Assembly: GCA_002796835.1 (NCBI GenBank)
Contig: LUGL01000068.1
Location: 1-37,917 of the forward strand
Length of the DNA stretch: 37,917 bases
Source: Elainella saxicola E1
GTDB lineage: Bacteria; Cyanobacteriota; Cyanobacteriia; Elainellales; Elainellaceae
Reading direction: 5' to 3'
Within the stretch, counting starts at the first letter, position 1, and each line of letters begins with the position of its first letter. Shown piece by piece: positions 25,059-33,639 of this stretch. The notes below the pieces were generated by a model. That model was not told the origin of the DNA and ran no database searches. It worked only from the letters and a program-made list of their open reading frames with translations. The position numbers were made by a program, and so were the translations under genes.

Positions 25059-25676
25059 ATGGATAGCGAAAATCAGCAGCGCTACCAAGTTACCCTTCCA
25101 GAAAGTTCCAGTACGATAGATTCTACTCGGGTGATCAATCCCCTGGTTGAGCCTTCTCGTTCAATGCTGGTAACAAAGCCTGTTGTGAAGCCTTTACCTG
25201 AAACAATACCCGCAACAATTGAAGGTGTGAGCACAGAAGAGCTCTTGGACTATATTCGCAGTGGTCAGGTCTGGGTGGTCAATAGCCGTCAACGGAATGG
25301 TGTGATTCTTTGTAAGCCATTTCATACAGAGTTTGCTGGGCCAGGTGCAGCAGTGGGGGGACACCTCGATCTTGACTGTCAACAGGTGATTCCGGTTGGC
25401 AAGCTTTCACTCCTTCGGCCTGATTCCCATCAGGAACGCCAAAATGCTTATCTGATCCGGCGGCAGTGGATCAAGTTGACGCAGCAAGTTACCGACAAAT
25501 CTACTCCGCTGCAACGAGCCCAATTAATTCTGAATCAATTTGAAACCTACTTCGATCAAGAGACGATCGCTCGCATTCCTGATGAGGCCTTTGCCGCCAT
25601 GGTTGGCGTGCTGCCCTACACGATTCGCTTGGCTCGTCGAACTCCCGGCAAACTTACCGTGCGGATGAAAGGGTAG
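25059..25676 (+). CDS. Conserved cyanobacterial-type protein of unknown function
   Basis: A 205-residue soluble protein. The first 60 residues are Pro/Ser/Thr-rich and probably disordered (SSSTIDSTRVINPLVEPSRS). Residues about 62-125 seem to form a small beta domain (TEELLDYIRSGQVWVVNSRQ, GVILCKPFHTEFAGPG). The C-terminal part is helical (RRQWIKLTQQVTDKSTPLQR, ARIPDEAFAAMVGVLPYTIR). There is no signal peptide or membrane helix. I do not recognise a family with known function. A GGAG sequence 11 bases upstream supports the ATG at 25059. It stands alone, with promoter regions on both sides. Confidence 0.7.
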   Translation: MDSENQQRYQVTLPESSSTIDSTRVINPLVEPSRSMLVTKPVVKPLPETIPATIEGVSTEELLDYIRSGQVWVVNSRQRNGVILCKPFHTEFAGPGAAVGGHLDLDCQQVIPVGKLSLLRPDSHQERQNAYLIRRQWIKLTQQVTDKSTPLQRAQLILNQFETYFDQETIARIPDEAFAAMVGVLPYTIRLARRTPGKLTVRMKG

Positions 25677-25902
25677 GAAAATTTGCAATCGTTGATAGCA
25701 AGATCAATGGCAGGAGCAAGATTATCTTGCAATTGAGAACCGCAATTCCTTACTATCAGCGTAGGCAAGGTCAGTCGTTTTGTTTGCTTAACTACAAACT
25801 GACCCCAATTTTTCGCGATCCAGCGATCGGCGCTCAGTTCATGAAATTCATGTGCTCCGGGTGTCTCTTATACCCACTCTCACCTTCAGGAAAATTTTAG
25901 TC

Positions 25903-27810
25903 ATGGCAACCCCTAGCTTTCCGATCGATCTTGGTGCTTATCAGCGCATTCAGTTAGATCCGAGCAAGCCCACATTAACCGATGAACAACGGGCCGCGCT
26001 TAAGGCCAATATTCAGCTCTGTCGGGATGCAATCGTCTTCTTCACAGCGACCGGGGCAGCAAGCGGCGTTGGCGGCCACACAGGCGGACCCTACGATACA
26101 GTGCCAGAAGTGGTGATTCTGGATGCCTTGTTCAGTAGCGCCCCTGATCAGTTTGTTCCCATCTTTTTCGATGAGGCTGGACACCGGGTGGGCACTCAAT
26201 ACCTGCTGTCGGTGTTGGAAGGATCGATGCCTGCTGAACAGCTGATGAAATATCGCCTTGCCAATTCCAAATTGCCTGGGCACCCAGAGCTAGGGCTGAC
26301 TCCCGGCGTCAAATTCAGTTCAGGACGCTTAGGTCATATGTGGCCCTATGTGAATGGGGTAGCGCTGGCCAATCCTGGCAAAGCTGTCTTCTGTCTGGGT
26401 TCTGATGGATCGCAGCAAGAAGGCAATGATGCGGAGGCTGCACGACTGGCAGTGGCACAACACCTGAATGTGAAATTGATCATCGATGACAACGATGTGA
26501 CGATCGCTGGACACCCATCCAAGTATCTACCCGGTTTCAGCGTTGCCAAGACGCTCGAAGGCCATGGGCTCAAGGTGCTCAGCGGGGATGGTGAAGATAT
26601 TGATGGTCTCTATGCTCGGATTTGTGAGGCAATCAACACCCCTGGACCGATCGCCGTGATTAACAAGCGTCCGATGTGCCCCGGTATTGAAGGTCTGGAA
26701 GGCTCTAATCACGGCCATGACGTCATTTCGGTGAAGCTGGCGCTGGAATATCTGGAAAAACGAGGCCATACTGCTGCGGTTGAATATCTGAAAGGGATTC
26801 AAAAGCCGAAGCAAGACTACACCTTTATTGGATCGGGTGATGTTTGGGATTCGAACCGCAACGTCTTTGGCGATGCAGTCGTGGGAATTCTCGGCAAAAT
26901 GAGTGAGGAAGATCGCAAAGCCAATGTGGTAGTGATTGACAGTGACCTGGAAGGCTCCTGCGGTTTGAAGAAAATCCATGATGCCCACCCAGAAGTGTTC
27001 ATTCCTTCAGGGATTATGGAACGGGGCAACCTGTCTGCTGCTGCCGGTTTTGGCATGGAGAAGGGCAAGCAAGGCATTTTTGCGACCTTCGCTGCCTTTT
27101 TGGAAATGTGTATTTCTGAAATCACAATGGCGCGGTTGAATTATTCCAATCTGCTCTGCCATTTCTCTCACTCCGGCATTGATGACATGGCAGATAACAC
27201 CTGTCACTTCGGTTTGAACAATTTCTTCGCCGATAATGGCCTGGATGATGGCTATGAAACTCGTCTCTATTTCCCGGCTGATGCAGGTCAAATGAAGGCC
27301 TGCGTCGAGGCTGTCTTCAACGATCCGGGTCTCCGCTTTATCTTCTCCACCCGTTCCAAAACGCCTAATATTCTGGACGCGAACGGCAACTCTCTGTATG
27401 GCGAAGGCTACAAATTTGTTCCTGGCAAAGATGAAGTGGTGCGGGAAGGCAGCGCTGGCTACATTGTGGCGTTTGGTGATGCACTGTACCGGGCTATGGA
27501 TGCTGTCGAGCGCCTCAAACAAGAAGGGATTGAAGTGGGTCTGATTAACAAAGCAACGCTGAATGTTGTGGATGAGGAAGTGATGGCCAAGATTGGTAAA
27601 TCTCCCTTTGTCCTCACAGTCGAGCCGTTCAATCGCAAAACAGGTTTGGGAAGCCGCTTTGGTTCGTGGCTGCTAGAGCGGGGTTACACACCAAAGTTTG
27701 CCTATTTGGGAACTCATGAAGAAGGTTGCGGCGGCCTCTGGGAGCAATATCCCCATCAAGGCCTGGATCCAGCCGGAATTATCCAAAAGGTGAAAGGCTT
27801 AATCGGCTAA
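25903..27810 (+). CDS. Divergent transketolase-like enzyme
   Basis: A 635-residue thiamine-diphosphate enzyme with transketolase layout. The cofactor/metal motif is CLGSDGSQQEGNDAEAARL...DDNDVTIAG (about residues 160-205), with Ser in place of the first Gly of GDG. The catalytic Glu probably lies in GIMERGNLSAAAGFG, matching REHAM of true transketolases. The usual SGHPG is GHTGGP, GPLGQG is GRLGHMWPY, and GPTHQP is NTCHFG. This pattern marks a distinct branch, and a canonical tkt is expected elsewhere in the genome. It should move two-carbon units or act on a related ketose or dicarbonyl substrate, but I cannot assign one. The ATG at 25903 with AGGA upstream is preferred to a GTG at 25852. 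Confidence 0.78.
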   Translation: MATPSFPIDLGAYQRIQLDPSKPTLTDEQRAALKANIQLCRDAIVFFTATGAASGVGGHTGGPYDTVPEVVILDALFSSAPDQFVPIFFDEAGHRVGTQYLLSVLEGSMPAEQLMKYRLANSKLPGHPELGLTPGVKFSSGRLGHMWPYVNGVALANPGKAVFCLGSDGSQQEGNDAEAARLAVAQHLNVKLIIDDNDVTIAGHPSKYLPGFSVAKTLEGHGLKVLSGDGEDIDGLYARICEAINTPGPIAVINKRPMCPGIEGLEGSNHGHDVISVKLALEYLEKRGHTAAVEYLKGIQKPKQDYTFIGSGDVWDSNRNVFGDAVVGILGKMSEEDRKANVVVIDSDLEGSCGLKKIHDAHPEVFIPSGIMERGNLSAAAGFGMEKGKQGIFATFAAFLEMCISEITMARLNYSNLLCHFSHSGIDDMADNTCHFGLNNFFADNGLDDGYETRLYFPADAGQMKACVEAVFNDPGLRFIFSTRSKTPNILDANGNSLYGEGYKFVPGKDEVVREGSAGYIVAFGDALYRAMDAVERLKQEGIEVGLINKATLNVVDEEVMAKIGKSPFVLTVEPFNRKTGLGSRFGSWLLERGYTPKFAYLGTHEEGCGGLWEQYPHQGLDPAGIIQKVKGLIG

Positions 27811-27901
27811 TTGATTAAGGATCAACACCGGATAAAATAGAGGCTCTGCGAGGTTCATGTAGATCGAAAATGAAGTCATTCTGCTCTCATTTCCTGCGAT
27901 C

Positions 27902-27985
27902 GATCCCCCTAAATCCCCCTTATTAAGGGGGACTTTCAGCACTCTTGGCTCGGTTCCCCCTTTTTGAAGGGGGCTAGGGGGGATC
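27902..27985. repeat. 84-bp palindromic CCCCC/GGGGG element
   Basis: Outer arms GATCCCCCTA (27902-27911) and TAGGGGGGATC (27975-27985) enclose two inner hairpins with CCCCCTT/AAGGGGG stems at 27915-27931 and 27956-27973. Sequences of this form are dispersed in many filamentous cyanobacterial genomes, probably as non-autonomous mobile repeats. It lies between the transketolase-like gene and the next gene and could also end transcription. Confidence 0.8.
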
Positions 27986-28108
27986 TCAACAGGATTTGCG
28001 GTCTACTGAGGTTAGGTGATCACGTTATCTGCAGAGCCTTGCGTTGAGATAGCACGTTGAGTTCGTTATAGCTATCTAGCTTGGCAACCATCCACACTGA
28101 GGTAGGGC

Positions 28109-28567
28109 ATGGATTTTGACATTGCGATTTTCGGTGCAGGTTTAGGCGTGGGGTTACTGCTGACCATTGCAACATGGATTAACAAGTGGCGATCGGCAGC
28201 GGTTTCTCGAAAAGAATTGGAGGATTTGAAAAAGCATCTCCAGACCCAGATGAACATCACCGCAAAAGGCTACGAAGAGCTCCAGCAGGAGCTCAAACGC
28301 CTCAAGCAAGAAAACGAAAATTTGCGCATCACCGTTGCCACTCTCTCCAATAAACCCGGTCGGATTGAACTGAAAACGCTGCATTTGTGGGATAAGGCCC
28401 TGCGGATGATGACAACCAATTCGCCTGGATTTGCGCCAGCCTGGGAAATGGCGATCGCTGAAGCTCGTAAGGAAATTCAAGAGACCGAAACTGGCGTCAA
28501 AGCGCTCGTGCGGAAAGTTCTGCCCATTTTGCCAGAGTTGAGCAGTAGCAATTCAGAGGAAAGGTAG
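28109..28567 (+). CDS. Small membrane-anchored coiled-coil protein
   Basis: A 152-residue protein. One N-terminal membrane helix (about 5-22, IAIFGAGLGVGLLLTIATW) is followed by a coiled coil (about 33-80, ELEDLKKHLQTQMNITAKGY and EELQQELKRLKQENENL). The C-terminal half is soluble and helical (TLHLWDKALRMM, EARKEIQETETGVKALVR). I know no family with assigned function. The start is supported by GAGGTAGGG directly upstream. It is convergent with moaB, with 7 bases between stops. Confidence 0.7.
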   Translation: MDFDIAIFGAGLGVGLLLTIATWINKWRSAAVSRKELEDLKKHLQTQMNITAKGYEELQQELKRLKQENENLRITVATLSNKPGRIELKTLHLWDKALRMMTTNSPGFAPAWEMAIAEARKEIQETETGVKALVRKVLPILPELSSSNSEER

Positions 28568-28574
28568 TCCTGGT

Positions 28575-29084
28575 TCAGTTTGTAGGGTGTAGCTGCCCCA
28601 CCAGATGAGTCAATTCTGGCAAGATTAACTTATCCATTGCCAACTTCACGGCATTGGTAGAACCGGGCAGAGAGAAGATGAGTTTCCCCTGACAAACGCC
28701 TGCGATCGCTCTGGAAGCCATGGCCCGCGATCCGATTTCTGCATAACTTAAGCTGCGGAACAATTCACCAAATCCTGGCAGCACCTTCTCCAGCAGTTGC
28801 TCGATCGCATCATAAGTGGTGTCTCGTGGCGCAATGCCTGTGCCGCCATTCAGAATGATGGTTTTTAGTTCAGAAGAATTGCACCATGCCAAAACCTGCG
28901 ATCGAATTTGGTCCGGTTCATCTGGCAAAATTTTGTAGAAGCTGATCGAGTGGCCTGCACTTCGTAAAGCTTGTTGAATCAGTTGACCGCTGCGATCGGT
29001 TTCGAAAGTGCGCGTATCACTCACGGTTAAAACAGCGCATGGAACCGTCAGAGGCGTTTGGTCGGGATGGGGAGTCACGGTCAT
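28575..29084 (-). CDS. moaB: Molybdenum cofactor biosynthesis protein MoaB/MogA family
   Basis: A 169-residue protein of the MoaB/MogA fold, which adenylylates molybdopterin before molybdenum insertion. It has the diagnostic LNGGTGIAPRDTTYDAIE, GFGELFRSLSYAEIGSRAMA and SLPGSTNAVKLAMDK. The ATG at 29084 is used; a TTG at 29111 in frame is possible but has its Shine-Dalgarno-like sequence too close. No other Moco genes are nearby. It lies 67 bases downstream of psb28 on the same strand. Confidence 0.88.
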   Translation of the reverse strand: MTVTPHPDQTPLTVPCAVLTVSDTRTFETDRSGQLIQQALRSAGHSISFYKILPDEPDQIRSQVLAWCNSSELKTIILNGGTGIAPRDTTYDAIEQLLEKVLPGFGELFRSLSYAEIGSRAMASRAIAGVCQGKLIFSLPGSTNAVKLAMDKLILPELTHLVGQLHPTN

Positions 29085-29151
29085 GGATCCACTGTCTGCA
29101 ATCGTTCGCAATCCTTTCCAATCACCCTATCACCTCATCCCGGTTTGGCAT

Positions 29152-29487
29152 CTAGCTTTTGTTAAAGCCCAAGTCATTTTCCTCAGCGTAGCGCTGCATA
29201 AACCGCATAAATCGGTCCCATTCTTCTACACTCTTCATCACATAAAGGGCTTCTAATGCCTCTGGTTGACCGTTGATGAACTTCGCCGTGACCTCGCGGG
29301 TGCTGATCTCGCCTTCTTCATCAATCATGTACATCCCTGTGATGTCGTCTGTGCGCTCATTGCTTAACGCTTTGGGTTTCTCGAAATAGAAGGTTGCAGT
29401 GCCGTTGGTACCATCTTTAGAGCGAGTTAACCGCACATCAGGCACAACATCTTCTGTAACACCTCTGGAGAATTGAATTTCAGCCAT
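29152..29487 (-). CDS. psb28: Photosystem II assembly protein Psb28
   Basis: A 111-residue protein with the full Psb28 signature: [67 protein letters not shown] and [18 protein letters not shown]. Psb28 binds PSII assembly intermediates on the cytoplasmic side and is not part of the finished dimer. Its presence confirms an oxygenic phototroph. It lies 112 bases downstream of the amidase gene, on the same strand. Confidence 0.95.
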   Translation of the reverse strand: MAEIQFSRGVTEDVVPDVRLTRSKDGTNGTATFYFEKPKALSNERTDDITGMYMIDEEGEISTREVTAKFINGQPEALEALYVMKSVEEWDRFMRFMQRYAEENDLGFNKS

Positions 29488-29599
29488 GCTTCTTTAATTA
29501 AATTTACCGTGAGCCTAAACTTAATCTTGCCATCTTTCCAGGTCCGGAGAAAGGGATATCTTCCAAGACCCTAGCACTGAACAGCCCCAAGAACCTGTG

Positions 29600-31825
29600 C
29601 TATCGCTTCTGCCGCACATATCGCAAAATTCCATTGGCGATCGCCCGTCCCAAATAGCGGTGATAAGCCAAATTGGCCAGACTAGAAGCATCCTGTTTAC
29701 CTGTAATATACCCCACCTCAAGATGAGCCGTTGGGATGGCAGCCTGTCGCAACAGATAAAACGTAGCGGGATGAACCCCTCGATCGATCACATCCGGCGT
29801 TCGAGTCAGCGTTTTATGAATTGCCCAGGCAAGGCGCGTCGCTTCGATCGAATCAGGATTGTGATAAGTTTCAATGCCGTTAATATCCGCCTGACGAGCA
29901 ATATTGGCATTGGCATGGAGACTGACCATCACCTCAGCTTGATGTTGTTCGATGCAGGCAAGCCGTTCGTCTAGGGAGAGAGCACGATCGTCATTGCGCG
30001 TCAAAAACACTTGCACGCCTTGCTGCTGCAAAAAATTGGCGATGGCCTGCGCGACAGAGAGAGTGATGGTTTTCTCCTCCAGATCTGGCATTTCCGGTCC
30101 CTCTCCGGGCAACGGTGGCATTCCAGGTGGCGGTGGTTCGAGCGGCATCATGGCCATTCCAGGCGGCATGTTAACCATTCCAGGTGGCATGTTAACCATT
30201 TCAGGCGGCATTCCGGCCATCATTTCCTCTAAACTCCCAAATCCTCCTGCTGGCAGCGGCGACATGCGAAAACTCTCTTCCATCGGCAGTGCCATCATGC
30301 CAGCTTCGCCCATCAACTCGGGTTCTAAAGGCTCATTCTTGGTTACAACTCCTGCGTCAGCACCTCCATGGCCCGGATCAAGCAGCACGATCGGCGGACG
30401 TTCGGGACTGGGAAGTGCGGTTCTTCCCGCTGCGCCTGCCTGCACAGGTATCAAATCCGGCAGATCGATCGCAGGCATCGCTTTTTGAGTGACCAGGGCT
30501 TGATATAGCAGGATGGCTGCGTCAGCTTTAGTCAGTAGCGCAAACAAATTGAGCTGATCGGAGCCAGCAGCAATGATCAGCCGATGGCGAATTGCCGTTG
30601 CCACCAGACTGGTTTGGGCACTGGGCACCTGCACTCGATCGCGATAGGTCTGTAGCACACTCGGATTGCCCGCCGCTAGATTCAGCAGTGGTACCAGCAT
30701 CGCAATGGCCTGTAATCGAGTTAAAGGTCGGTCAGCCACCTCGTCTGGTTTGAATCCTGCCTGCTGTAACCAGCGCTGAAATTCCATTCCCGTAATGGCT
30801 TCTTCAGCATGAAACTGGCCATCTGCCGATCGCGACACAATGCCTTGATTCAGCAAGGGTTGGATCAGGGGTGTCCGCCGATCTGAGGATTGAGCCCCAG
30901 GGAGGAGGGCAGATTGAGGAGAGACTGTGAGGAGGGCAGGCGATCGGGCTGTGACAAATTCAACCATTCCGCTCACCCGTGTTGGATTCAGCTGGTTACC
31001 ACTAGAAATCAACGACAGTGGGGTGGCATTGCGCAAATCCCAGCCCTGATTCTCTCGAAACCGATTGCCTGCCGGATCAAACTCCCGTCCCAGATCGGGT
31101 TGGGCGCTGCCAAACACCGCTAAGCCATCTTCCTGATTCTGGGCAAAAACATTGCCGCGCAAAACTGGGGCCGCTGCGCCTGAAAGGACGATGCCGCTGC
31201 GGTTTTCCAGGTATTGATTACTGGTGATCAGGGGTGCTGCCCGATCGCTGATTGCAATGCCAAAGCGATTCTGCCGCCACAAACTATTGCGAATTTCACC
31301 GCGTGCATGACGCACCAACGTCAGTCCACTGGCCTGATTTTCCTGGAAGACACAATTACTCACCATCGGATTCCCTGTCCCTGTGACCAACATGCCTTCC
31401 CGTCCGCATCGGGTTAAGGTGCAGCCTGCGATCGTCGGAGCGCCAGTTTCAATCCAAATGCCTGTCCCTTTTTCTGCGGTATTGATAACTGTAACGCCAC
31501 GAATTTCAGCATTTGCCAATGGAACCAGGGTGACCATTTGCGGACCAAAGGATGGACTTTTATAGAGGCCACCCCCGTCAATCACCACGCCACCTCCTTG
31601 CCCAGCCACATTACCTGTAATCGTGATCCCTGCTGTCACAATCAGCGGAAACACTTCACCGCTCTCGGCATTGTAAGTGCCCCGACTGAGCTGAATTAAG
31701 GTGTCTGGCGTCGCTTTCTGGAGAGCCCGAGTCAGCGTTTTGAAAGGGTAGAGCGAATTTCCAGGGAACGTGTCATCTCCTTTAACAGGATGGACGTAAA
31801 GTTCGATCGGCATTTGAGGCTGCAT
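29600..31825 (-). CDS. Beta-helix/SLH-like/N-acetylmuramoyl-L-alanine amidase fusion
   Basis: A 741-residue multidomain protein. Residues about 5-280 are a DUF1565-type right-handed beta-helix (YPFKTLTRALQKATPDTLIQ, ITITGNVAGQGGGVVIDGGG, with repeated N-x-F/x-E-N-x-A turns). Residues about 310-440 look like a degenerate S-layer-homology region (VSRSADGQFHAEEAITGMEF, RPLTRLQAIAMLVPLL). Residues about 475-741 are an Amidase_3 domain that cuts the MurNAc-L-Ala bond. Its zinc ligands are His in DPGHGG (near 484), Glu in EEKTITL (near 582), His in SLHANANI (near 637) and catalytic Glu in LEVGYITG (near 701). An insertion of about 80 Met/Pro-rich residues separates the first two ligands. No signal peptide is visible at the start, which has GGGAG upstream. 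Confidence 0.85.
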   Translation of the reverse strand: MQPQMPIELYVHPVKGDDTFPGNSLYPFKTLTRALQKATPDTLIQLSRGTYNAESGEVFPLIVTAGITITGNVAGQGGGVVIDGGGLYKSPSFGPQMVTLVPLANAEIRGVTVINTAEKGTGIWIETGAPTIAGCTLTRCGREGMLVTGTGNPMVSNCVFQENQASGLTLVRHARGEIRNSLWRQNRFGIAISDRAAPLITSNQYLENRSGIVLSGAAAPVLRGNVFAQNQEDGLAVFGSAQPDLGREFDPAGNRFRENQGWDLRNATPLSLISSGNQLNPTRVSGMVEFVTARSPALLTVSPQSALLPGAQSSDRRTPLIQPLLNQGIVSRSADGQFHAEEAITGMEFQRWLQQAGFKPDEVADRPLTRLQAIAMLVPLLNLAAGNPSVLQTYRDRVQVPSAQTSLVATAIRHRLIIAAGSDQLNLFALLTKADAAILLYQALVTQKAMPAIDLPDLIPVQAGAAGRTALPSPERPPIVLLDPGHGGADAGVVTKNEPLEPELMGEAGMMALPMEESFRMSPLPAGGFGSLEEMMAGMPPEMVNMPPGMVNMPPGMAMMPLEPPPPGMPPLPGEGPEMPDLEEKTITLSVAQAIANFLQQQGVQVFLTRNDDRALSLDERLACIEQHQAEVMVSLHANANIARQADINGIETYHNPDSIEATRLAWAIHKTLTRTPDVIDRGVHPATFYLLRQAAIPTAHLEVGYITGKQDASSLANLAYHRYLGRAIANGILRYVRQKR
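30154..30216 (-). repeat. Three 21-bp tandem repeats coding PPxMVNM-type heptads
   Basis: Units at 30154-30174, 30175-30195 and 30196-30216 (the last diverged at its end). On the minus strand they encode heptads of the form MPPGMVN inside the insertion of the amidase domain, residues about 537-557. In-frame length makes copy-number change tolerable. Confidence 0.85.
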
Positions 31826-32107
31826 GGTCTATCTCCCTGACAAATCCCTGGCAGATACGGTCTGCCCACAGTGAATTCTAGTCGCAATAGTCTGGCTTAG
31901 AGAGGATTTTTTGCGGGAATTTGGGTCAACTCGCCCCACTTGAATGTGGGATGGCCCTTACAAAGACACTCCAGCCCTTTAAGATATCTGTAGGTATGAT
32001 TGAGCCAGGATGAATGCTGAGTGGCCGATCGGGCAATTCAGACAACTCGGCTGGTATCACCCGCTTGCATCACTCCAAATCCATTACTTCAGGAGCGCGA
32101 CGGCGCA
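31826..32107. other. Divergent intergenic region, amidase gene / small membrane gene
   Basis: 282 bases with no supported gene. A small stem, CCCAC/GTGGG around TTGAAT, lies at about 31936-31950. A GTG-initiated extension of the next frame (from 32021) is possible but less likely than the ATG at 32108. Confidence 0.4.
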
Positions 32108-32476
32108 ATGCTCACCCTTGTTCTCATCTTCAATTTAGCGATCGCTGGCTTTTGTTGGTATCTCGTCTGGCGCATTTTCCAGTTGCGGCGAGCCCTCACA
32201 GGAGCAGCAGATGCGTTAATTTTGGCTGAGCGTCATACCCATCGGGTTTTACAGGCGGCTCCTGAGCAGTGGCTGCAAGGACAAATTAATACCCATCGTT
32301 TACATCATCAGTACCAATTCGCTTTGCTGCGGCTTCAGCAGGTTCGGCAATTGCTTACCTTGTTGGGGTTAGGACGGTTTATCTGGAGACAATATGCTGG
32401 AAAACCAGAAGCATCTACTCGTTCTCATCGATTTCTGAACTTTCGAGGCAAGCATGCAGGCAGAAGCAGGATTTAA
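32108..32476 (+). CDS. Small membrane protein of unknown function
   Basis: A 122-residue protein with one N-terminal membrane helix (about 2-20, LTLVLIFNLAIAGFCWYLVW) followed by a basic, Arg/Gln/His-rich helical tail (VWRIFQLRRALTGAADALIL, QVRQLLTLLGLGRFIWRQYA). I chose the ATG at 32108 because the membrane helix begins there; an in-frame GTG at 32021 would add 29 residues without recognisable features. It precedes a YtxH gene and a DUF948-like gene on the same strand, suggesting an envelope or membrane-organising operon. The function is unknown. Confidence 0.65.
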   Translation: MLTLVLIFNLAIAGFCWYLVWRIFQLRRALTGAADALILAERHTHRVLQAAPEQWLQGQINTHRLHHQYQFALLRLQQVRQLLTLLGLGRFIWRQYAGKPEASTRSHRFLNFRGKHAGRSRI

Positions 32477-32531
32477 TAAGGCATAGCGTACTTAAACAGG
32501 ATCTAAACGATGACAGAAGAGGCAAGCAAGC

Positions 32532-32885
32532 ATGTCTGACAATCGATCGGGTGGATTATTTGTAGGCGGATTATTTGTGGGGGCAGCCATTGGCGCAGTG
32601 ACAGGATTGCTGCTAGCTCCCAAAACAGGCCAAGAAACCCGTAAGCTTCTCAAAAAATCAGCCGATGCCCTGCCAGAACTCGCAGAAGATCTCTCTACGA
32701 CCGTGCAGCTTCAGGCCGATCGTCTATCAGAATCAGCCCTGCGCAGTTGGGATGAAACGCTGTTTCGTCTACGAGAAGCCCTGGTTGCCGGAATTGAAGC
32801 AAGTCAACGCCAGCGTCAGCAGCTAGAGCAGCCAGAGCCAAACAAACCACCCTCGGTGCCTCAACAAGATTCCAGTACGGTATAG
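32532..32885 (+). CDS. YtxH-domain protein
   Basis: A 117-residue protein with an N-terminal glycine-zipper-like membrane segment (GGLFVGGLFVGAAIGAVTGL) ending in the family hallmark LLLAPKTGQETRKLL. An amphipathic helical tail follows (ALPELAEDLSTTVQLQADRL). YtxH proteins are poorly characterised stress-related membrane proteins in bacteria and plastids. It starts 55 bases after the upstream gene and ends 9 bases before the DUF948-like gene, so the two are probably co-translated. A Gln/Pro-rich C-terminus follows (LEQPEPNKPPSVPQQ). Confidence 0.8.
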   Translation: MSDNRSGGLFVGGLFVGAAIGAVTGLLLAPKTGQETRKLLKKSADALPELAEDLSTTVQLQADRLSESALRSWDETLFRLREALVAGIEASQRQRQQLEQPEPNKPPSVPQQDSSTV

Positions 32886-32894
32886 GCAGGTTTT

Positions 32895-33485
32895 GTGACA
32901 GAACCGCTGTTTTGGTTAGGATTATCGATTCTGTTGGTGGCCGTTAGTTTGGCAGCCGTATTGGTTGCTGCCTTGCCCGCTTTGCAAGAATTAGCCCGTG
33001 CGGCCCGCAGCGCCGAAAAGCTGTTTGACACCCTGAATCGAGAATTGCCACCCACGCTAGAAGCGATCCGCTCAACCGGCCTGGAAATTACGAACCTGAC
33101 TGAAGATGTGGGACAGAATGTCCAGTCTGCTGGTCGTGTGGTGGAGCAGATCGACCAAAGCCTGACCACAATGAAGCAGCAAGCCCACCAGGCTCAAATT
33201 ACCACCCGCAGCATGATGGCTGGCGTGAGAGCCGCATGGCAGGTGCTAAGTCGATCGCCCAAATCACCTTCTCGATCCAAATCAGCTCGATTGCGAGAAG
33301 CATCCAACCTGGCTGCTGAGAAGGTTGATTCTGAGTCTTGTACAGAAGCTAATTCCTGGGAAATCGCGTCGTTTGAGACAGAATCATTGGCTATTGCGGC
33401 TGAAACTGAGTTGCCCGATCGCCAGCAATTGCCCAGCCCTCAAGCGCTTCAGCCTCAGCAGCAACGCCAGCACTCATCGGATTGA
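32895..33485 (+). CDS. DUF948-like membrane protein
   Basis: A 196-residue protein with GTG start. A long N-terminal membrane helix (about 7-30, LGLSILLVAVSLAAVLVAAL) is followed by a helical segment with the DUF948 pattern (ELARAARSAEKLFDTLNREL, EITNLTEDVGQNVQSAGRVV), reminiscent of chemotaxis-receptor-like coiled coils. The last 80 residues are polar, Ser/Glu/Gln-rich and probably disordered. DUF948 genes commonly neighbour YtxH genes, as here (9 bases away). The function is unknown. Confidence 0.75.
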   Translation: MTEPLFWLGLSILLVAVSLAAVLVAALPALQELARAARSAEKLFDTLNRELPPTLEAIRSTGLEITNLTEDVGQNVQSAGRVVEQIDQSLTTMKQQAHQAQITTRSMMAGVRAAWQVLSRSPKSPSRSKSARLREASNLAAEKVDSESCTEANSWEIASFETESLAIAAETELPDRQQLPSPQALQPQQQRQHSSD

Positions 33486-33639
33486 TCGATTTGATCAGAT
33501 CGCCGATTGCCATTCTCAACCTGATTAGTGCAGATCCCATGGGATGTGATTAAATGAGATTAAAGTAAACAAATGTAAATACTTTTTGCTTTAGATTTCT
33601 CGATTCATCCCTCGCGTCGAATTCAGTTTTAATTTGCCA

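Noticed and set aside
27007-27522. 171-codon minus-strand frame within the transketolase-like gene
   Set aside because: Antisense to a strongly conserved coding region; no similarity.
32510-32539. Nine-residue frame (MTEEASKHV) overlapping the YtxH start
   Set aside because: Could be a translational leader, but it is too short to support and has no independent evidence.
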